Notes under the pieces: model-generated
Seen by the model: the letters and a program-made list of their open reading frames with translations, nothing else
What the model was told of the DNA's origin: nothing
The model's database searches: none
Source of the DNA: JANMDU01 sp031375105
Lineage (GTDB): Bacteria; Pseudomonadota; Gammaproteobacteria; Burkholderiales; Burkholderiaceae_C
NCBI GenBank assembly: GCA_031375105.1
Contig: JANMHJ010000071.1
Span: forward strand, 1 to 64,000
Direction: 5' to 3'
DNA: 64,000 bases
Position numbers and translations under genes: made by a program
In this document: positions 1-8,914 of the stretch, piece after piece
How positions within the stretch are numbered: the stretch's first letter is position 1
Layout: each line of letters opens with the position of its first letter

Positions 1-1
1 A

Positions 2-133
2 ACCTTTGAGACGCTGGATTTACTGGAGGACCATCTGGTGGGGTCGCTCAAGACCCTGGAAACGCAACATGAATCGATCAAAAGTATCGCCGGATGGGAT
101 TGGATTATTAATGCTATTTCTAATGGGAATTAG
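2..133 (+). pseudogene. C-terminal tail of a probable IS630-type transposase (partial, cut by window edge)
   Basis: An open frame enters from the left edge and runs 43 codons to TAG at 131-133. The predicted tail is leucine- and acid-rich and ends in a segment reading IKSIAGWDWIINAISNGN. This looks to me like the 'SITGW-WI--A' end of IS630-family transposases, but too little is visible to be sure. It converges on, and overlaps by a few bases, the truncated histidine kinase on the other strand, so an insertion sequence probably ends near 130-150. The DDE catalytic residues and the terminal inverted repeat cannot be assessed here. It may be an intact transposase whose body lies outside the window. 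Confidence 0.4.
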
Positions 134-1746
134 AATAAGACATTGGAGATGGATTCGCGCAAGATGCGCGTGAGCTGCACTTGGATACGTGCGCCTAAAT
201 TGACTTGCTCTAGCGGTTCATCGGCATACCAATCCGCTTGCAGGCCTGCGGTATGCAATCGCTCCATGGCCTCTGCTCTCCAATCAGCCAATACTTGCCA
301 TGCAGGGGCAACTTGTGCAGTGAGCCCACGCACAGATAAGCGCATTTCATCCAATGCTTGGCGTGCCATAGTGGCCGCACTTAAGCCCCCCGCCTTTTGC
401 GCAGCAGCGCTGTCAGTATGGATGATGCTCAACAGCTTGGCGCCCAAATCATCGTGCAAATCGGCAGCAATGCGGTGGCGCTCTTGCTGTGCTGCTTCAT
501 TGGCGCGCAAATGGCTGATCTGCTCGTAGTTAGCCGTGATTTCCTGCGTTTTTTGAGCTACTCGTTGCTCAAGCTCCACCGCAAGGCGCTCGCTGCGATT
601 GAGGGACTGAGCGAATTGCTGCACCAGCCGCACCGTGATGGCCAAGAATACCCAAGGCAGTCCAAAATGAATCAGATGAATATTTGGCAATGGCAACCAA
701 GCATTTTGAATCGCGATTTCAGCCACAACCATCACACTGGCCATCGCCAAGGCACTGCCCATCACCCAAAAGTCCGTGCGCATATGTCGCCAGGCCTGCC
801 AGCCGGCATACAGCAAGGCAAGCAGAAACTGCACTGCCAACAGTGTAAACACTGCACTCCCCAAACGAAAGATCCAGCTCGAACCCATCAGCAGCATCAC
901 CAGCGGCACGGTGATCGCTTGAACCCATAGGGCACGAGCAACCCACACCTGCGGCCTGCTCACGTAATGCAGCAAAAACTGTATCGCGCATGCCACCACA
1001 ATCGGGAACAAGCTAGTGATCAGAATTTCAGTCATCCAGCCCGGCAGAGGAATCTCTTGCCAATAGAGCCGGATACCAATGAGTGCCCAACCGATCAGCG
1101 TCAATCCAAAGTACAAAAAATAGCGGTCTTGTCTGCGCACGGCAAACAACATCAGAAGCACAAGGCCAAAAAACGTGATCGATACGCCAATGATTTGCGC
1201 AACCGTGATGTTCCAGAAATACAAGCGCTCATACTCAGAGCGCAATTGCTGCTCCGAACCCAGCAAGACAGGTGATAAGCCTGCATGACGCTGCCTTGCC
1301 GCCACTTGCGAAAAAGCGTAGCCTGCCAATTGAATATCAAGCACATTGCCTTGCGGTTTGAGCAGCTGTGCAGGCAGATTCGCCCAGTGTGGGTAATAAC
1401 ACTGGCGGCTGATGGGATCATGCAAGCTGCCGCTTCGTTTGACCAAACTGCCGTTGAGCCAGATGTGCGCATGGGTACAGGCGCGCTCAATCAGAACCGC
1501 AGACACATCACTGGGTGCTGCGTCAAAGCGAATACGATACCAAGCCTGGCCGGCGTATTCTGGTCGCAAACGGCCCCAATCGCTGGGCAACGGTGTGAGT
1601 TCAGCTTCATAGAGATTGGGAGGAGAAGCACTGGCTTGCCAAGAGATTTGCGCTTGCTCAAACCGCTGCACTGTATTGGTTTGAGCGCAAGCCCACGCGC
1701 TGAACACCAGCCAGAAAAGCGCGACAATCCAAGACTTGAGAAACAT
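130..1746 (-). pseudogene. Sensor histidine kinase with 7TM sensor module, truncated in the ATPase domain
   Basis: From ATG 1746 the protein starts with a cleavable-looking signal (MFLKSWIVALFWLVFSAWACAQ region). It then has a periplasmic beta-rich domain, about seven membrane helices (roughly residues 180-385), a coiled coil and a HisKA_3 dimerisation/phosphoacceptor helix with the H-box RIAADLHDDLGAK (His431). This is the layout of NarL/LytS-class kinases with a 7TM-DISM sensor. The HATPase_c domain should follow for about 100 residues, but the frame stops right at the N-box (RESISNVLF then stop). The kinase therefore cannot bind ATP and should be inactive as coded. The break coincides with the end of a probable transposase reading the other way. 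An upstream in-frame ATG at 1782 is less likely because the signal peptide begins at 1746. The response regulator partner is not in view. Confidence 0.8.
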
Positions 1747-1813
1747 GGCATGATTTTGCCCCAATGTTTCATCCCCCCTCAACCCTATCGCTCGGCCTTG
1801 GCTGAAGCCACCT

Positions 1814-2695
1814 ATGCCACTGCCTGCGCTGTTTCTCGTCTTGCTTGGCGCTTTGATTCATGCGCTGTGGAACATTGCGGCTAAGAAAGCAGGGGGCGAC
1901 GCGCGGTTTACATTTTTCTCCTCGGTGATCATGTTCTTCTTCTGGTCGCCACTTTGCATTTGGCTGGGCTGGCATGTGCTCCCGACCTGGGGCTGGATGG
2001 AATGGACTGCTGTGGCAATCAGCGGTTTTGTTCACTGGGTGTATTTCATTTGCTTGCTCACAGGTTATCGCAAGAGTGATCTCACGGTGGTGTATCCGGT
2101 GGCTCGCGGCAGCGGGCCCTTGCTGTCTTCAGGCGTGGCGGTGATCGTGTTTGGCGAACAACTTTCCGCCTATGGCGTGCTGGGGATTGCGGGCGTGGTG
2201 ATTGGTGTGTTTTTGATTGCAGGTGGCCCTGCTCTTCTGAGCACAGCACACGATCCGCATAAACGCGCGCGCATCAAAACTGGTGTGTTTTGGGGCGCAC
2301 TCACGGGCGCTTTGATTGCTTGCTACACAATCCTCGATGCATGGGCGGTGAAGGTGCTGATGATCTCGCCGATTTTGTTTGACTACTGGTGCAATGTGCT
2401 GCGCATGCCATACAGCTCAGTGTCTGTGCTGCGCGATGTGCCTGAGGCGAAGCGGCTGTGGAAGCTGCAATGGAAGTATGCCGCCATCGTGGGCATTTTC
2501 AGTCCGATTGGCTACGTATTGGTTTTGTACGCGGCGAAGATCGCGCCCGTGAGCCATGTCGCACCTGCGCGAGAGGTGAGCATGCTTTTTGCAGCGCTGA
2601 TTGGCGGGCAACTGCTCGGCGAGAGTGATCGCGGCTTGCGGATTTTGGGCGCTTGCTGCATTGCTGCGGGCGTGATGGCATTGGCTTTGGGTTGA
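1814..2695 (+). CDS. EamA/DMT-superfamily membrane transporter
   Basis: The 293-residue protein consists almost entirely of hydrophobic helices, about ten in two repeated halves. It begins MPLPALFLVLLGALIHALWNIAAKKA, which is typical of the EamA repeat (short N-terminal helix, then N-x-x-x-K). The C-terminal half carries the usual APVSHVAPAREVSMLFAALIGG-like segment. Family members export small metabolites or amino acids across the inner membrane; the substrate cannot be read from sequence. It is divergent from the truncated sensor kinase. Its stop (2693-2695) is 2-8 bases upstream of the possible starts of the next gene, which suggests co-transcription. Confidence 0.85.
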   Translation: MPLPALFLVLLGALIHALWNIAAKKAGGDARFTFFSSVIMFFFWSPLCIWLGWHVLPTWGWMEWTAVAISGFVHWVYFICLLTGYRKSDLTVVYPVARGSGPLLSSGVAVIVFGEQLSAYGVLGIAGVVIGVFLIAGGPALLSTAHDPHKRARIKTGVFWGALTGALIACYTILDAWAVKVLMISPILFDYWCNVLRMPYSSVSVLRDVPEAKRLWKLQWKYAAIVGIFSPIGYVLVLYAAKIAPVSHVAPAREVSMLFAALIGGQLLGESDRGLRILGACCIAAGVMALALG

Positions 2696-2702
2696 GGTGT
2701 TC

Positions 2703-3548
2703 ATGCAGATCATCGGTTGTGATTTTTCTTCGAGTCCCACTAAGCGCAAACCCGTGGTGGTGGCGTTTTCTGAAGAGATTTCAAGCCAAATAGGCCAATC
2801 GCCGTTACAGAATATGCGCTGCGTGCTATCAAAATTAGAGCGATTCGAAGCGCTGGACGATTGGAGCACTTGGCTACAACTTGACGCGCAGTGGGTGGGC
2901 GGCTTTGATTTGCCGTTTGGCCTGCCGCGCGAGTTGGTGGAAACACTGCATTGGCCAACCGATTGGCTCGCCTGTATGCAGCATTACGCCAGCCTCTCAC
3001 GCGAAGAGATTCGCACCACCTTCAAAGCCTTTTGTGATGCGCGTCCAGTTGGCGGGAAATTTGCGCATCGCGCCGCTGATTTGTCCGCTGGCAGCAGCCC
3101 GAGCATGAAGTGGGTGAACCCGCCTGTGGCTTACATGCTGCATGCAGGCGTGCCTCGCTTGATTGCCGCAGGTTGTCATTTTCCGGGGCTGCACAAAGGC
3201 AATCAGAGCAAAGTGGCGCTAGAAGCTTATCCCGGCTTGCTGGCCAGAGAAATCATCGGTGCACGAAGCTACAAAAGCGATGACAAATCCAAGCAAACGC
3301 CCGAGCGCTTGATTGCTCGAAAAGACATTCTCACGGCTTTGGAGAATGGGCAAACCCGATTGAAAGTTCGCTTGAAACTCTCCAACGCCCAGCGCGAGCA
3401 ACTGATTGACGATGCCAGTGGCGACAGCTTGGATGCTGCCCTGTGCATGCTGCAAGCGCATTGGGCTTACGGGCAGCATCTGGCTGGCAAGAAGAACTAT
3501 GGACTACCTAAATTTGATGGTCTAGAGGGCTGGATCGTGACGGCTTAA
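2703..3548 (+). CDS. DUF429 family protein carrying an in-frame repeat insertion
   Basis: About 281 residues. The N-terminus MQIIGCDFSSSPTKRKPVVV has the D-x-S/T pattern of the RNase H-like DUF429 fold. Later motifs include GFDLPFG, ALEAYPGLLAREI and DALLCM-type DSLDAALCMLQA, all usual in this family. Its function is unknown; a nuclease-like fold is only a fold prediction. GTG 2697 is also possible, but ATG 2703 gives the better family N-terminus. Residues around 27-48 (reading SSQIGQSPLQNMRCVLSKLE) come from the dispersed repeat at 2781-2846. They match a peptide in the Uup protein of this window, so they are not ancestral to either family. Confidence 0.8.
   Translation: MQIIGCDFSSSPTKRKPVVVAFSEEISSQIGQSPLQNMRCVLSKLERFEALDDWSTWLQLDAQWVGGFDLPFGLPRELVETLHWPTDWLACMQHYASLSREEIRTTFKAFCDARPVGGKFAHRAADLSAGSSPSMKWVNPPVAYMLHAGVPRLIAAGCHFPGLHKGNQSKVALEAYPGLLAREIIGARSYKSDDKSKQTPERLIARKDILTALENGQTRLKVRLKLSNAQREQLIDDASGDSLDAALCMLQAHWAYGQHLAGKKNYGLPKFDGLEGWIVTA
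2781..2846 (+). repeat. Dispersed repeat copy inside the DUF429 gene (sense orientation)
   Basis: Contains GCCGTTACAGAATATGCGC followed by GTGCTATCAAAATTAGAGC. Over more than 60 bases it closely matches the copy inside uup (39902-39970), including the flank CAA-GGCCAATCG. It is translated in frame. Confidence 0.8.
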
Positions 3549-3563
3549 AGACAAAGCCCAATA

Positions 3564-3698
3564 CCGGACGCGAAAGCCGCAAAAGTTACGCGAAAGGAAT
3601 ACCAAAAAGAAAAGGCAGTTGAATCAATGGATCACTTTTGAATTTTTCTCTTGTCTTTTTCGCGTCTTTTGCGCAACCTTCGCGTCTTTCGCGTCCGG
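3564..3698. repeat. Long imperfect inverted repeat, GCGAAA-rich (copy 1)
   Basis: The left arm starts CCGGACGCGAAAGCCGCAAA and the right arm ends TTCGCGTCTTTCGCGTCCGG, so the ends can pair over 40 or more bases around an A/T-rich centre. It lies between the convergent ends of the DUF429 gene and yggS and could act as a bidirectional terminator. A second copy lies at 38067-38230. Confidence 0.75.
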
Positions 3699-3734
3699 AA
3701 GTTCTGAATTTTCTAAACGATGAATGCCAACACA

Positions 3735-4421
3735 TCAAGCACGCGAACCAAAAATCGCCGTTCCCACCCGCACCATCGTGCTGCCCTCTTTCACCGCCGC
3801 ACGCAAATCCGCGCTCATGCCCATCGAGAGCGTATCCAAGCCAAGAATGTGTTGTTTTATAGAGATAAATAGCTCCCTAGCCGGCATAAATGCTGCGCAG
3901 GCAGCTATGAAATCAGGAGCAGGCTCAGGAATCACCATGATGCCGCGCAGCTGCAAATTTGGCAGTGCCGAGATGCCTTTGGCCAAATCAACAGCTTCAG
4001 AAGGCAAGCAGCCCGACTTATTCGCTCCCCCATCTAAGTTCACCTGCAAACATATCTGCAAAGGCGGCATGCCGGTAGGCCTTTGCTCTGAGAGACGTTG
4101 AGCGATTTTCAAGCGATCCACGCTATGAACCCAATGAAAATGCTCGGCCACAAGCCGCGTTTTGTTGCTTTGGATCGGGCCAATCATGTGCCATTCAACA
4201 TCAGCCAAATCTTGTAAGGCGATCGTTTTCTCCACACCCTCTTGAATGTAGTTCTCGCCAAACCCCCGTTGCCCAGCGGCATAGGCTTCCCGTATTGCAC
4301 TTGAGGGGAAGGTTTTGCTCACTGCCAGCAGTTGCACTGCACCTACGGGTCGGCCAAATTCTTGGCTAGCCGCTGCAATCTGCGCCTTGACGCTCATCAA
4401 ATTGTCTGAAATCATGCCCAT
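3735..4421 (-). CDS. yggS: YggS/PROSC-type pyridoxal-phosphate homeostasis protein
   Basis: About 228 residues from ATG 4421 (ATG 4415 is equally possible). The longer frame to 4472 would overlap the divergent pilT start and adds a non-conserved leader. PLP-binding marks are all present: LLAVSKTF (Schiff-base lysine), GENYIQE, WHMIGPIQSNK, LQVNLDGGANKSG, and LDTLSMGMSADL near the end with VRVGTAIFG. The protein holds and buffers PLP and affects amino- and keto-acid balance; it is not an enzyme in the strict sense. The divergent yggS/pilT arrangement is common in betaproteobacteria. A segment near 3852-3921 looks like the dispersed repeat at DNA level, but the protein has normal length there. 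Confidence 0.93.
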   Translation of the reverse strand: MGMISDNLMSVKAQIAAASQEFGRPVGAVQLLAVSKTFPSSAIREAYAAGQRGFGENYIQEGVEKTIALQDLADVEWHMIGPIQSNKTRLVAEHFHWVHSVDRLKIAQRLSEQRPTGMPPLQICLQVNLDGGANKSGCLPSEAVDLAKGISALPNLQLRGIMVIPEPAPDFIAACAAFMPARELFISIKQHILGLDTLSMGMSADLRAAVKEGSTMVRVGTAIFGSRA

Positions 4422-4461
4422 AATGCGTTTGTAACCTCTTTCAGCGGAATTTTGCATCATC

Positions 4462-5505
4462 ATGGACATCACTCAGCTTCTTGCCTTCAGCGTCAAAAAC
4501 AAAGCATCTGACCTTCACCTGTCTGCCGGTCTGCCACCCATGATTCGCGTACACGGCGACGTGCGCCGGATTAACGTCGATGCGCTCGATCACAAAGCCG
4601 TCCACAGCATGGTGTATGACATCATGAACGACACGCAGCGCAAGCAATACGAAGAGTTTCTGGAATGCGACTTTTCTTTTGAGATCGAAGGCTTGGCGCG
4701 CTTCCGCGTGAATGCCTTCAATCAAAACCGGGGCTCTGCCGCTGTCTTTCGAACCATTCCTTCCAAAATCTTAACGCTGGAGCAACTCAACGCACCCAAG
4801 ATTTTTGGCGACTTGGCCATGAAGCCGCGCGGCATGGTCTTGGTCACCGGTCCCACCGGCTCAGGCAAATCCACCACGCTGGCCGCGATGGTGAACCACT
4901 TAAACGAAACCGAATACGGCCACATCCTGACCGTGGAAGACCCGATTGAATTCGTCCACGAATCCAAAAAGTGCTTGGTCAACCAGCGCGAAGTGGGCCC
5001 GATGACGCTCTCGTTTGCCGCCGCGCTGAAATCCGCTCTGCGCGAAGACCCCGACTGTATTCTCGTGGGCGAGATGCGCGACCTAGAAACCATTCGCTTG
5101 GCCATGACGGCGGCTGAAACGGGCCACTTGGTCTTCGGCACGCTACACACATCCAGCGCTGCGAAAACGATTGACCGAATCATTGACGTGTTCCCCGCCG
5201 ATGAAAAAGAGATGGTGCGCGCGATGCTTTCCGAATCGCTGCAAGCCGTGATCTCGCAAACCCTGTGCAAAACCAAAGACGGCACGGGCCGCGTCGCAGC
5301 GCATGAAATCATGCTCGCTACCGGAGCGATTCGCAATCTGATCCGCGAAGCAAAGGTCGCGCAAATGTATTCCTCCATCCAAACCGGCAACAGCGTCGGC
5401 ATGCAAACGCTAGATCAGAATTTGACCGACCTCGTCAAACGCAATCTCATCTCTCCAGCAGAAGCGCGCAGCAAAGCGAAGATTCCTGAGAATTTTGTGG
5501 GGTAA
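4462..5505 (+). CDS. pilT: Type IV pilus retraction ATPase PilT
   Basis: 347 residues, the usual PilT length. It has an N-terminal PAS-like domain (MDITQLLAFSVKNKASDLHL) and a RecA-like ATPase core with Walker A GPTGSGKST near residue 130, an Asp box (ILTVEDPIEFVHE), Walker B ILVGEMRD near 200 and a His box GTLHTSSA. The hexamer powers pilus retraction, twitching motility and DNA uptake from the cytoplasmic face of the inner membrane. pilU follows 133 bases downstream, so the pair probably works together. dprA elsewhere in the window fits a competence-capable cell. Confidence 0.97.
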   Translation: MDITQLLAFSVKNKASDLHLSAGLPPMIRVHGDVRRINVDALDHKAVHSMVYDIMNDTQRKQYEEFLECDFSFEIEGLARFRVNAFNQNRGSAAVFRTIPSKILTLEQLNAPKIFGDLAMKPRGMVLVTGPTGSGKSTTLAAMVNHLNETEYGHILTVEDPIEFVHESKKCLVNQREVGPMTLSFAAALKSALREDPDCILVGEMRDLETIRLAMTAAETGHLVFGTLHTSSAAKTIDRIIDVFPADEKEMVRAMLSESLQAVISQTLCKTKDGTGRVAAHEIMLATGAIRNLIREAKVAQMYSSIQTGNSVGMQTLDQNLTDLVKRNLISPAEARSKAKIPENFVG

Positions 5506-5638
5506 ATGACGTACCCCCCGAAACGACCTAGCGGTCGCCTCCCCCCAGGGGGCACCGTCAGTAGCCTGGCAAAGCCAGATCTACGACGGTTGCTTGAAAT
5601 GTGTCAGTATGGCAAGTTAACAAGAAAGGAGGCGTTTC
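5506..5638. other. pilT-pilU spacer with GC-rich palindromic motif and strong RBS
   Basis: Near 5514-5562 there is a C-run, a small palindromic stretch (GACCTAGCGGTC) and a CCCCCCAGGGGG-like dyad, a kind of GC-rich intergenic repeat often seen in Comamonadaceae. At 5625-5632 AAAGGAGG lies 6 bases before the pilU ATG and is an unusually good ribosome binding site. Confidence 0.5.
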
Positions 5639-6775
5639 ATGGAACGCGACCAAGCTTCTAAGTTCATCAATGATCTTTTGAAATTGATGGTAGGCCGCAA
5701 TGGCTCAGACTTGTTTTTAACCGGTGACTTCCCGCCCGCTGTCAAGGTGGACGGCAAGATCGCCAAAGTCTCGCCGCAGCCGCTCACCGCTGCGCACACG
5801 CTCGCGCTGGCTCGTTCGATCATGAACGACAAACAAGCTGCTGAGTTTGAGCGGACCAAGGAATGCAATTTCGCGATCTCGCCGCCCGGCGTGGGGCGCT
5901 TCCGTGTGAATGCTTTTATTCAGCAAGGCAAAGTGGGCATGGTGCTGCGGGTGATTCCACTGACGCTGCCCACGATTGCCTCGCTCGGCGTGCCGCCCGT
6001 GCTCAGTGAAGTGGTGATGACCAAGCGCGGCTTGGTGATTCTGGTGGGCGCAACCGGCTCGGGCAAATCCACCACCTTAGCCGCGATGATTGATCACCGC
6101 AACGAAAATTCCTACGGCCACATCATCACGATTGAAGACCCGGTGGAATTTGTTCATCCGCATAAAAATTGTGTGGTCACGCAGCGTGAAGTGGGCTTAG
6201 ACACTGAAAACTGGGAATCCGCGCTGAAAAACACCTTGCGCCAAGCGCCCGATGTGATCTTGATGGGCGAGATTCGTGATCGCGAGACGATGGAGCATGC
6301 CGTGGCCTTTGCCGAAACCGGCCATTTGTGCATGGCCACGCTACACGCCAACAGCGCCAACCAAGCGCTGGACCGGATCATCAACTTCTTCCCCGAAGAA
6401 CGCCGCACGCAGCTCTTGATGGATTTGTCGCTTAACTTGAAAGGCCTGATCTCTCAGCGCCTCGTGCCCAAGCAAGATGGCAAAGGCCGCTTTGCGGCGG
6501 TGGAAGTGTTGCTCAACACACCGCTCATTTCCGATTTGATCTTCAAAGGCGATGTGTCTGAGATCAAAGAGATCATGAAAAAGAGCCGCAATTTGGGCAT
6601 GCAAACCTTTGACCAAGCCTTGTTTGACGGCTTTGAGACGAATCAAATCTCCTTTGAAGATGCGCTGCGCAACGCCGATTCCGTCAACGATCTGCGCCTG
6701 CAGATCAAGCTACATTCCCAGCGCGCCAAAACGCAAGATTTGTCTGCTGGCACTGAAATGTTCTCCATTGTTTAA
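5639..6775 (+). CDS. pilU: PilT-like ATPase PilU
   Basis: 378 residues. It has the same domain order as PilT but with PilU traits: N-terminus MERDQASKFINDLLKLMVGR, Walker A GATGSGKST near residue 138, Asp box IITIEDPVEFVH, Walker B ILMGEIRDRETM and His box ATLHANSANQ, plus a longer C-terminal tail ending LSAGTEMFSIV. PilU assists PilT in retraction under load. ATG 5639 follows a strong AAAGGAGG site. Confidence 0.96.
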   Translation: MERDQASKFINDLLKLMVGRNGSDLFLTGDFPPAVKVDGKIAKVSPQPLTAAHTLALARSIMNDKQAAEFERTKECNFAISPPGVGRFRVNAFIQQGKVGMVLRVIPLTLPTIASLGVPPVLSEVVMTKRGLVILVGATGSGKSTTLAAMIDHRNENSYGHIITIEDPVEFVHPHKNCVVTQREVGLDTENWESALKNTLRQAPDVILMGEIRDRETMEHAVAFAETGHLCMATLHANSANQALDRIINFFPEERRTQLLMDLSLNLKGLISQRLVPKQDGKGRFAAVEVLLNTPLISDLIFKGDVSEIKEIMKKSRNLGMQTFDQALFDGFETNQISFEDALRNADSVNDLRLQIKLHSQRAKTQDLSAGTEMFSIV

Positions 6776-6804
6776 GTTGTTTTTTTACCTATTTTTGATT
6801 TTTC

Positions 6805-7710
6805 ATGAGTTCTATCAACACAAAAACCTACGAAACTTCTCCCCCACAAAACGTCGCCTTTTTGGGCTTAGGCGTAATGGGCTACCCAATGGCAGGGCAT
6901 CTGGCTCAGGCGGGGCATCGGGTCAAGGTGTACAACCGAAATGCTACAAAAGCGCAAGCATTCTGCGCAGAATTTACAAGCGCTACAAGGGCTTTGAGTC
7001 CTAAAGAAGCGGTGGCGGATGCAGATATTGTGTATTGCTGCGTGGGCAATGACGATGATTTGCGCAGCGTGGTCTTGGGTGAAAACGGCGCTTTGGCAGG
7101 CATGAAGGCGGGCGCGATTTTTGTGGATCACACCACCGCCTCAGCCCATGTCGCGCGCGAGTTGTATGCGGCGGCGAAAGCCAAAGGTTTGCAGTTTGTG
7201 GATGCGCCTGTCTCGGGCGGCCAAGCCGGTGCGCAAAATGGTTTGCTGACTGTGATGTGTGGCGGTGATCAGGCCGCTTTTGATGCCGCCAAGCCTGCTG
7301 CGATGGCCTTCTCTCGCGCCTTCACGCGCATGGGCGAAGCCGGCGCTGGGCAACTCACGAAGATGGTGAATCAGATTTGTATTGCGGGTTTGGTGCAAGG
7401 CCTGTCGGAGGCGATTGCTTTCGGTCAAAAGGCCGGGCTGGATGTGAACCTCGTGCTCGACGTGATCGGCAAAGGCGCAGCGCAAAGCTGGCAGCTAGAT
7501 AACCGTGGCAAGACCATGGTGGCCGACAAATTCGATTTTGGCTTTGCCGTCGATTGGATGCGCAAGGATTTGGGGCTGGTGCTCGATGAAGCCAAGCTCA
7601 ATGGCGCGCGTTTGCCGGTCACGGCGCTGGTGGATCAGTTTTATGCGGACGTGCAGCAGATGGGTGGGCAGCGTTGGGATACTTCGAGTTTGGTGAAGCG
7701 GTTGACGTGA
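6805..7710 (+). CDS. NAD(P)-dependent beta-hydroxyacid dehydrogenase (3-hydroxyisobutyrate dehydrogenase family)
   Basis: 301 residues. The N-terminal Rossmann motif is GLGVMGYPMAGHLAQAGH. It is followed by the substrate-binding loop DAPVSGGQAGAQNGLLTVM and the helix with the catalytic lysine region GQLTKMVNQICIAGLVQ. This set defines the 3-hydroxyisobutyrate/tartronate-semialdehyde/glyoxylate reductase family; the exact substrate cannot be told. An alternating A/C-rich stretch at 6940-6997 slightly resembles the dispersed repeat, but the protein alignment shows no obvious insertion. It is separated from pilU by 29 bases including T-runs. Confidence 0.9.
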   Translation: MSSINTKTYETSPPQNVAFLGLGVMGYPMAGHLAQAGHRVKVYNRNATKAQAFCAEFTSATRALSPKEAVADADIVYCCVGNDDDLRSVVLGENGALAGMKAGAIFVDHTTASAHVARELYAAAKAKGLQFVDAPVSGGQAGAQNGLLTVMCGGDQAAFDAAKPAAMAFSRAFTRMGEAGAGQLTKMVNQICIAGLVQGLSEAIAFGQKAGLDVNLVLDVIGKGAAQSWQLDNRGKTMVADKFDFGFAVDWMRKDLGLVLDEAKLNGARLPVTALVDQFYADVQQMGGQRWDTSSLVKRLT

Positions 7711-7730
7711 TTTTTAAAAGAAACTTTAAA

Positions 7731-8072
7731 TCACCAGCCAAAAACCATACGCAGCGGTAAATACACCGACATGCCGCCCACAATACATGCCAGCGTGTTG
7801 CGCCGCCAGTAAAAGATGGCTGCGCCAGCCAACGCACCGTAAATGCGGGCATCCTGCAAAGTTGAAATGAGCTGGCCTTGTGTCATCACGATTTCAGGCA
7901 GGATGACAGCAGAGAGGGCCGCAATGGGCGCGTATTGCAGGCCGCGCTGCGCCCAGTGCGGCAGATGAAAATCTTTGCGGCTGATGAAGAAGAAGGAGCG
8001 GGTGATGACGGTGACCACGGCCAAGCCGAGGATGACGGCGAGCGTCCAGAGGTCGGTTGTGCCGCTGCTCAT
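7731..8072 (-). CDS. azlD: AzlD-type small subunit of a branched-chain amino acid exporter
   Basis: 113 residues from ATG 8072, with three or four hydrophobic helices and the family pattern TVITRSFFF and LQYAPIAALSAVILPEI. The longer frame upstream is the other reading of azlC and is not used. It overlaps the azlC stop in an ATGA junction (8069-8072), so the two are translationally coupled. AzlCD (YgaZH-like) exports branched-chain amino acids such as valine. Confidence 0.88.
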   Translation of the reverse strand: MSSGTTDLWTLAVILGLAVVTVITRSFFFISRKDFHLPHWAQRGLQYAPIAALSAVILPEIVMTQGQLISTLQDARIYGALAGAAIFYWRRNTLACIVGGMSVYLPLRMVFGW

Positions 8073-8914
8073 GGTGTCCTCTCCGATGGCTTTTTCGATG
8101 GTTTTTCCAACACGGGACGAAAGCGCTCCAGGCTGAGGCAAACGACCACCGCCACGCCGATGGCGACCAAAATATTCAAGCGCAGCGGCAGTGCAAACGC
8201 GACCACGCCAGCGGCACCTGCAATCAAGGCGGAGACGATGCGCAATGGACTGGTGGCTAGCGAGCAGGCGATGCCCACGAGCGCGAGGATGCCTGCGAAG
8301 CCCAAGCCCCAAGCTTGCGGAATCAAGTTCGCCAGCAACACGCCCGCCACACAAGGCACAACCCATGAGCCCCAATTGACTAGGCTGTTGCCCAGCAAAA
8401 AGGCCTGTTGTCGAGCGCGCTCATCATGCATATTTTCTATGCTTTTTGAGCTATCTGCCCTTATAGAATCTGCGCTAAGCGCTATTGAATTCATAGCATC
8501 TACGGATTCTTTCAACGGATGCGGATAGCGCCGCGTGAAGAGCACATAAGTCAAATCGGCGGTGAGATAGCCGCCCAGCATACGCCGCCACAGCGGCAGA
8601 TGCATCATGTAGGGCCGCAGATGCAAACTGAAGACGACAAAGCGCAGATTCACGCAAAAACCTGTCGCCAAAATCACCCACATCGGCGCACCCGTGAGGA
8701 TGAGCGGCATGGCTGCCAATTGCGAGCTGCCTGCGAAAACCAGCAAAGCCATCGCCAAACTCTCTACGAGTGACAGGCCAGATTTCATCATCGCCACACC
8801 CGTCATCAGCCCCCAAGCCGCAATGCCCGGCGCGACGGGAAGCATATCGCGTGCGCCTTGGCGGAATTCTTCGTATTGCCAGAAATGCAGTGGCTCAGCG
8901 TCAGTGTGGCTCAA
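8069..8914 (-). CDS. azlC: AzlC-type large subunit of a branched-chain amino acid exporter, with in-frame repeat insertion
   Basis: 281 residues. The N-terminus FRQGARDMLPVAPGIAAWGLMTG, then AMALLVFAGSSQLAAMPLI and NLRFVVFSLHLRPYM, are hallmarks of AzlC. Between the motif GGYLTADLTYVLFTRRYP and the later helices lies a hydrophilic stretch reading AMNSIALSADSIRADSSKS, encoded by the dispersed repeat at 8440-8500. It closely resembles a peptide in DprA of this window. It falls in a loop, so export activity may be kept. The gene overlaps fmt upstream by 4 bases (8911-8914), giving one transcription unit def-fmt-azlC-azlD. Confidence 0.9.
   Translation of the reverse strand: MSHTDAEPLHFWQYEEFRQGARDMLPVAPGIAAWGLMTGVAMMKSGLSLVESLAMALLVFAGSSQLAAMPLILTGAPMWVILATGFCVNLRFVVFSLHLRPYMMHLPLWRRMLGGYLTADLTYVLFTRRYPHPLKESVDAMNSIALSADSIRADSSKSIENMHDERARQQAFLLGNSLVNWGSWVVPCVAGVLLANLIPQAWGLGFAGILALVGIACSLATSPLRIVSALIAGAAGVVAFALPLRLNILVAIGVAVVVCLSLERFRPVLEKPSKKPSERTP
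8440..8500 (+). repeat. Dispersed repeat copy inside azlC
   Basis: One of the best-preserved copies: GCTTTTTGAGCTATCTGCCC, CTTATAGAATCTGCGC, then GCGCTATTGAATTCATAGCA. azlC reads it from the opposite strand in frame. Confidence 0.9.

Noticed and set aside
397..930. Plus-strand open frame across the sensor kinase gene
   Set aside because: It is the complement of a well-supported kinase coding region and has no recognisable domain.
3852..3921. Possible dispersed repeat copy inside yggS
   Set aside because: The DNA has CCTAGCCGGCATAAATGC and GCTATGAAATCAGGAGCA, but the protein there (PDFIAACAAFMPARELF) matches the normal YggS pattern in length and type, so an insertion is not supported.
6940..6997. 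Possible repeat copy in the beta-hydroxyacid dehydrogenase gene
   Set aside because: Only TTCTGCGCAGAATTTACAAG is similar, and the protein segment fits the Rossmann family without extra residues.
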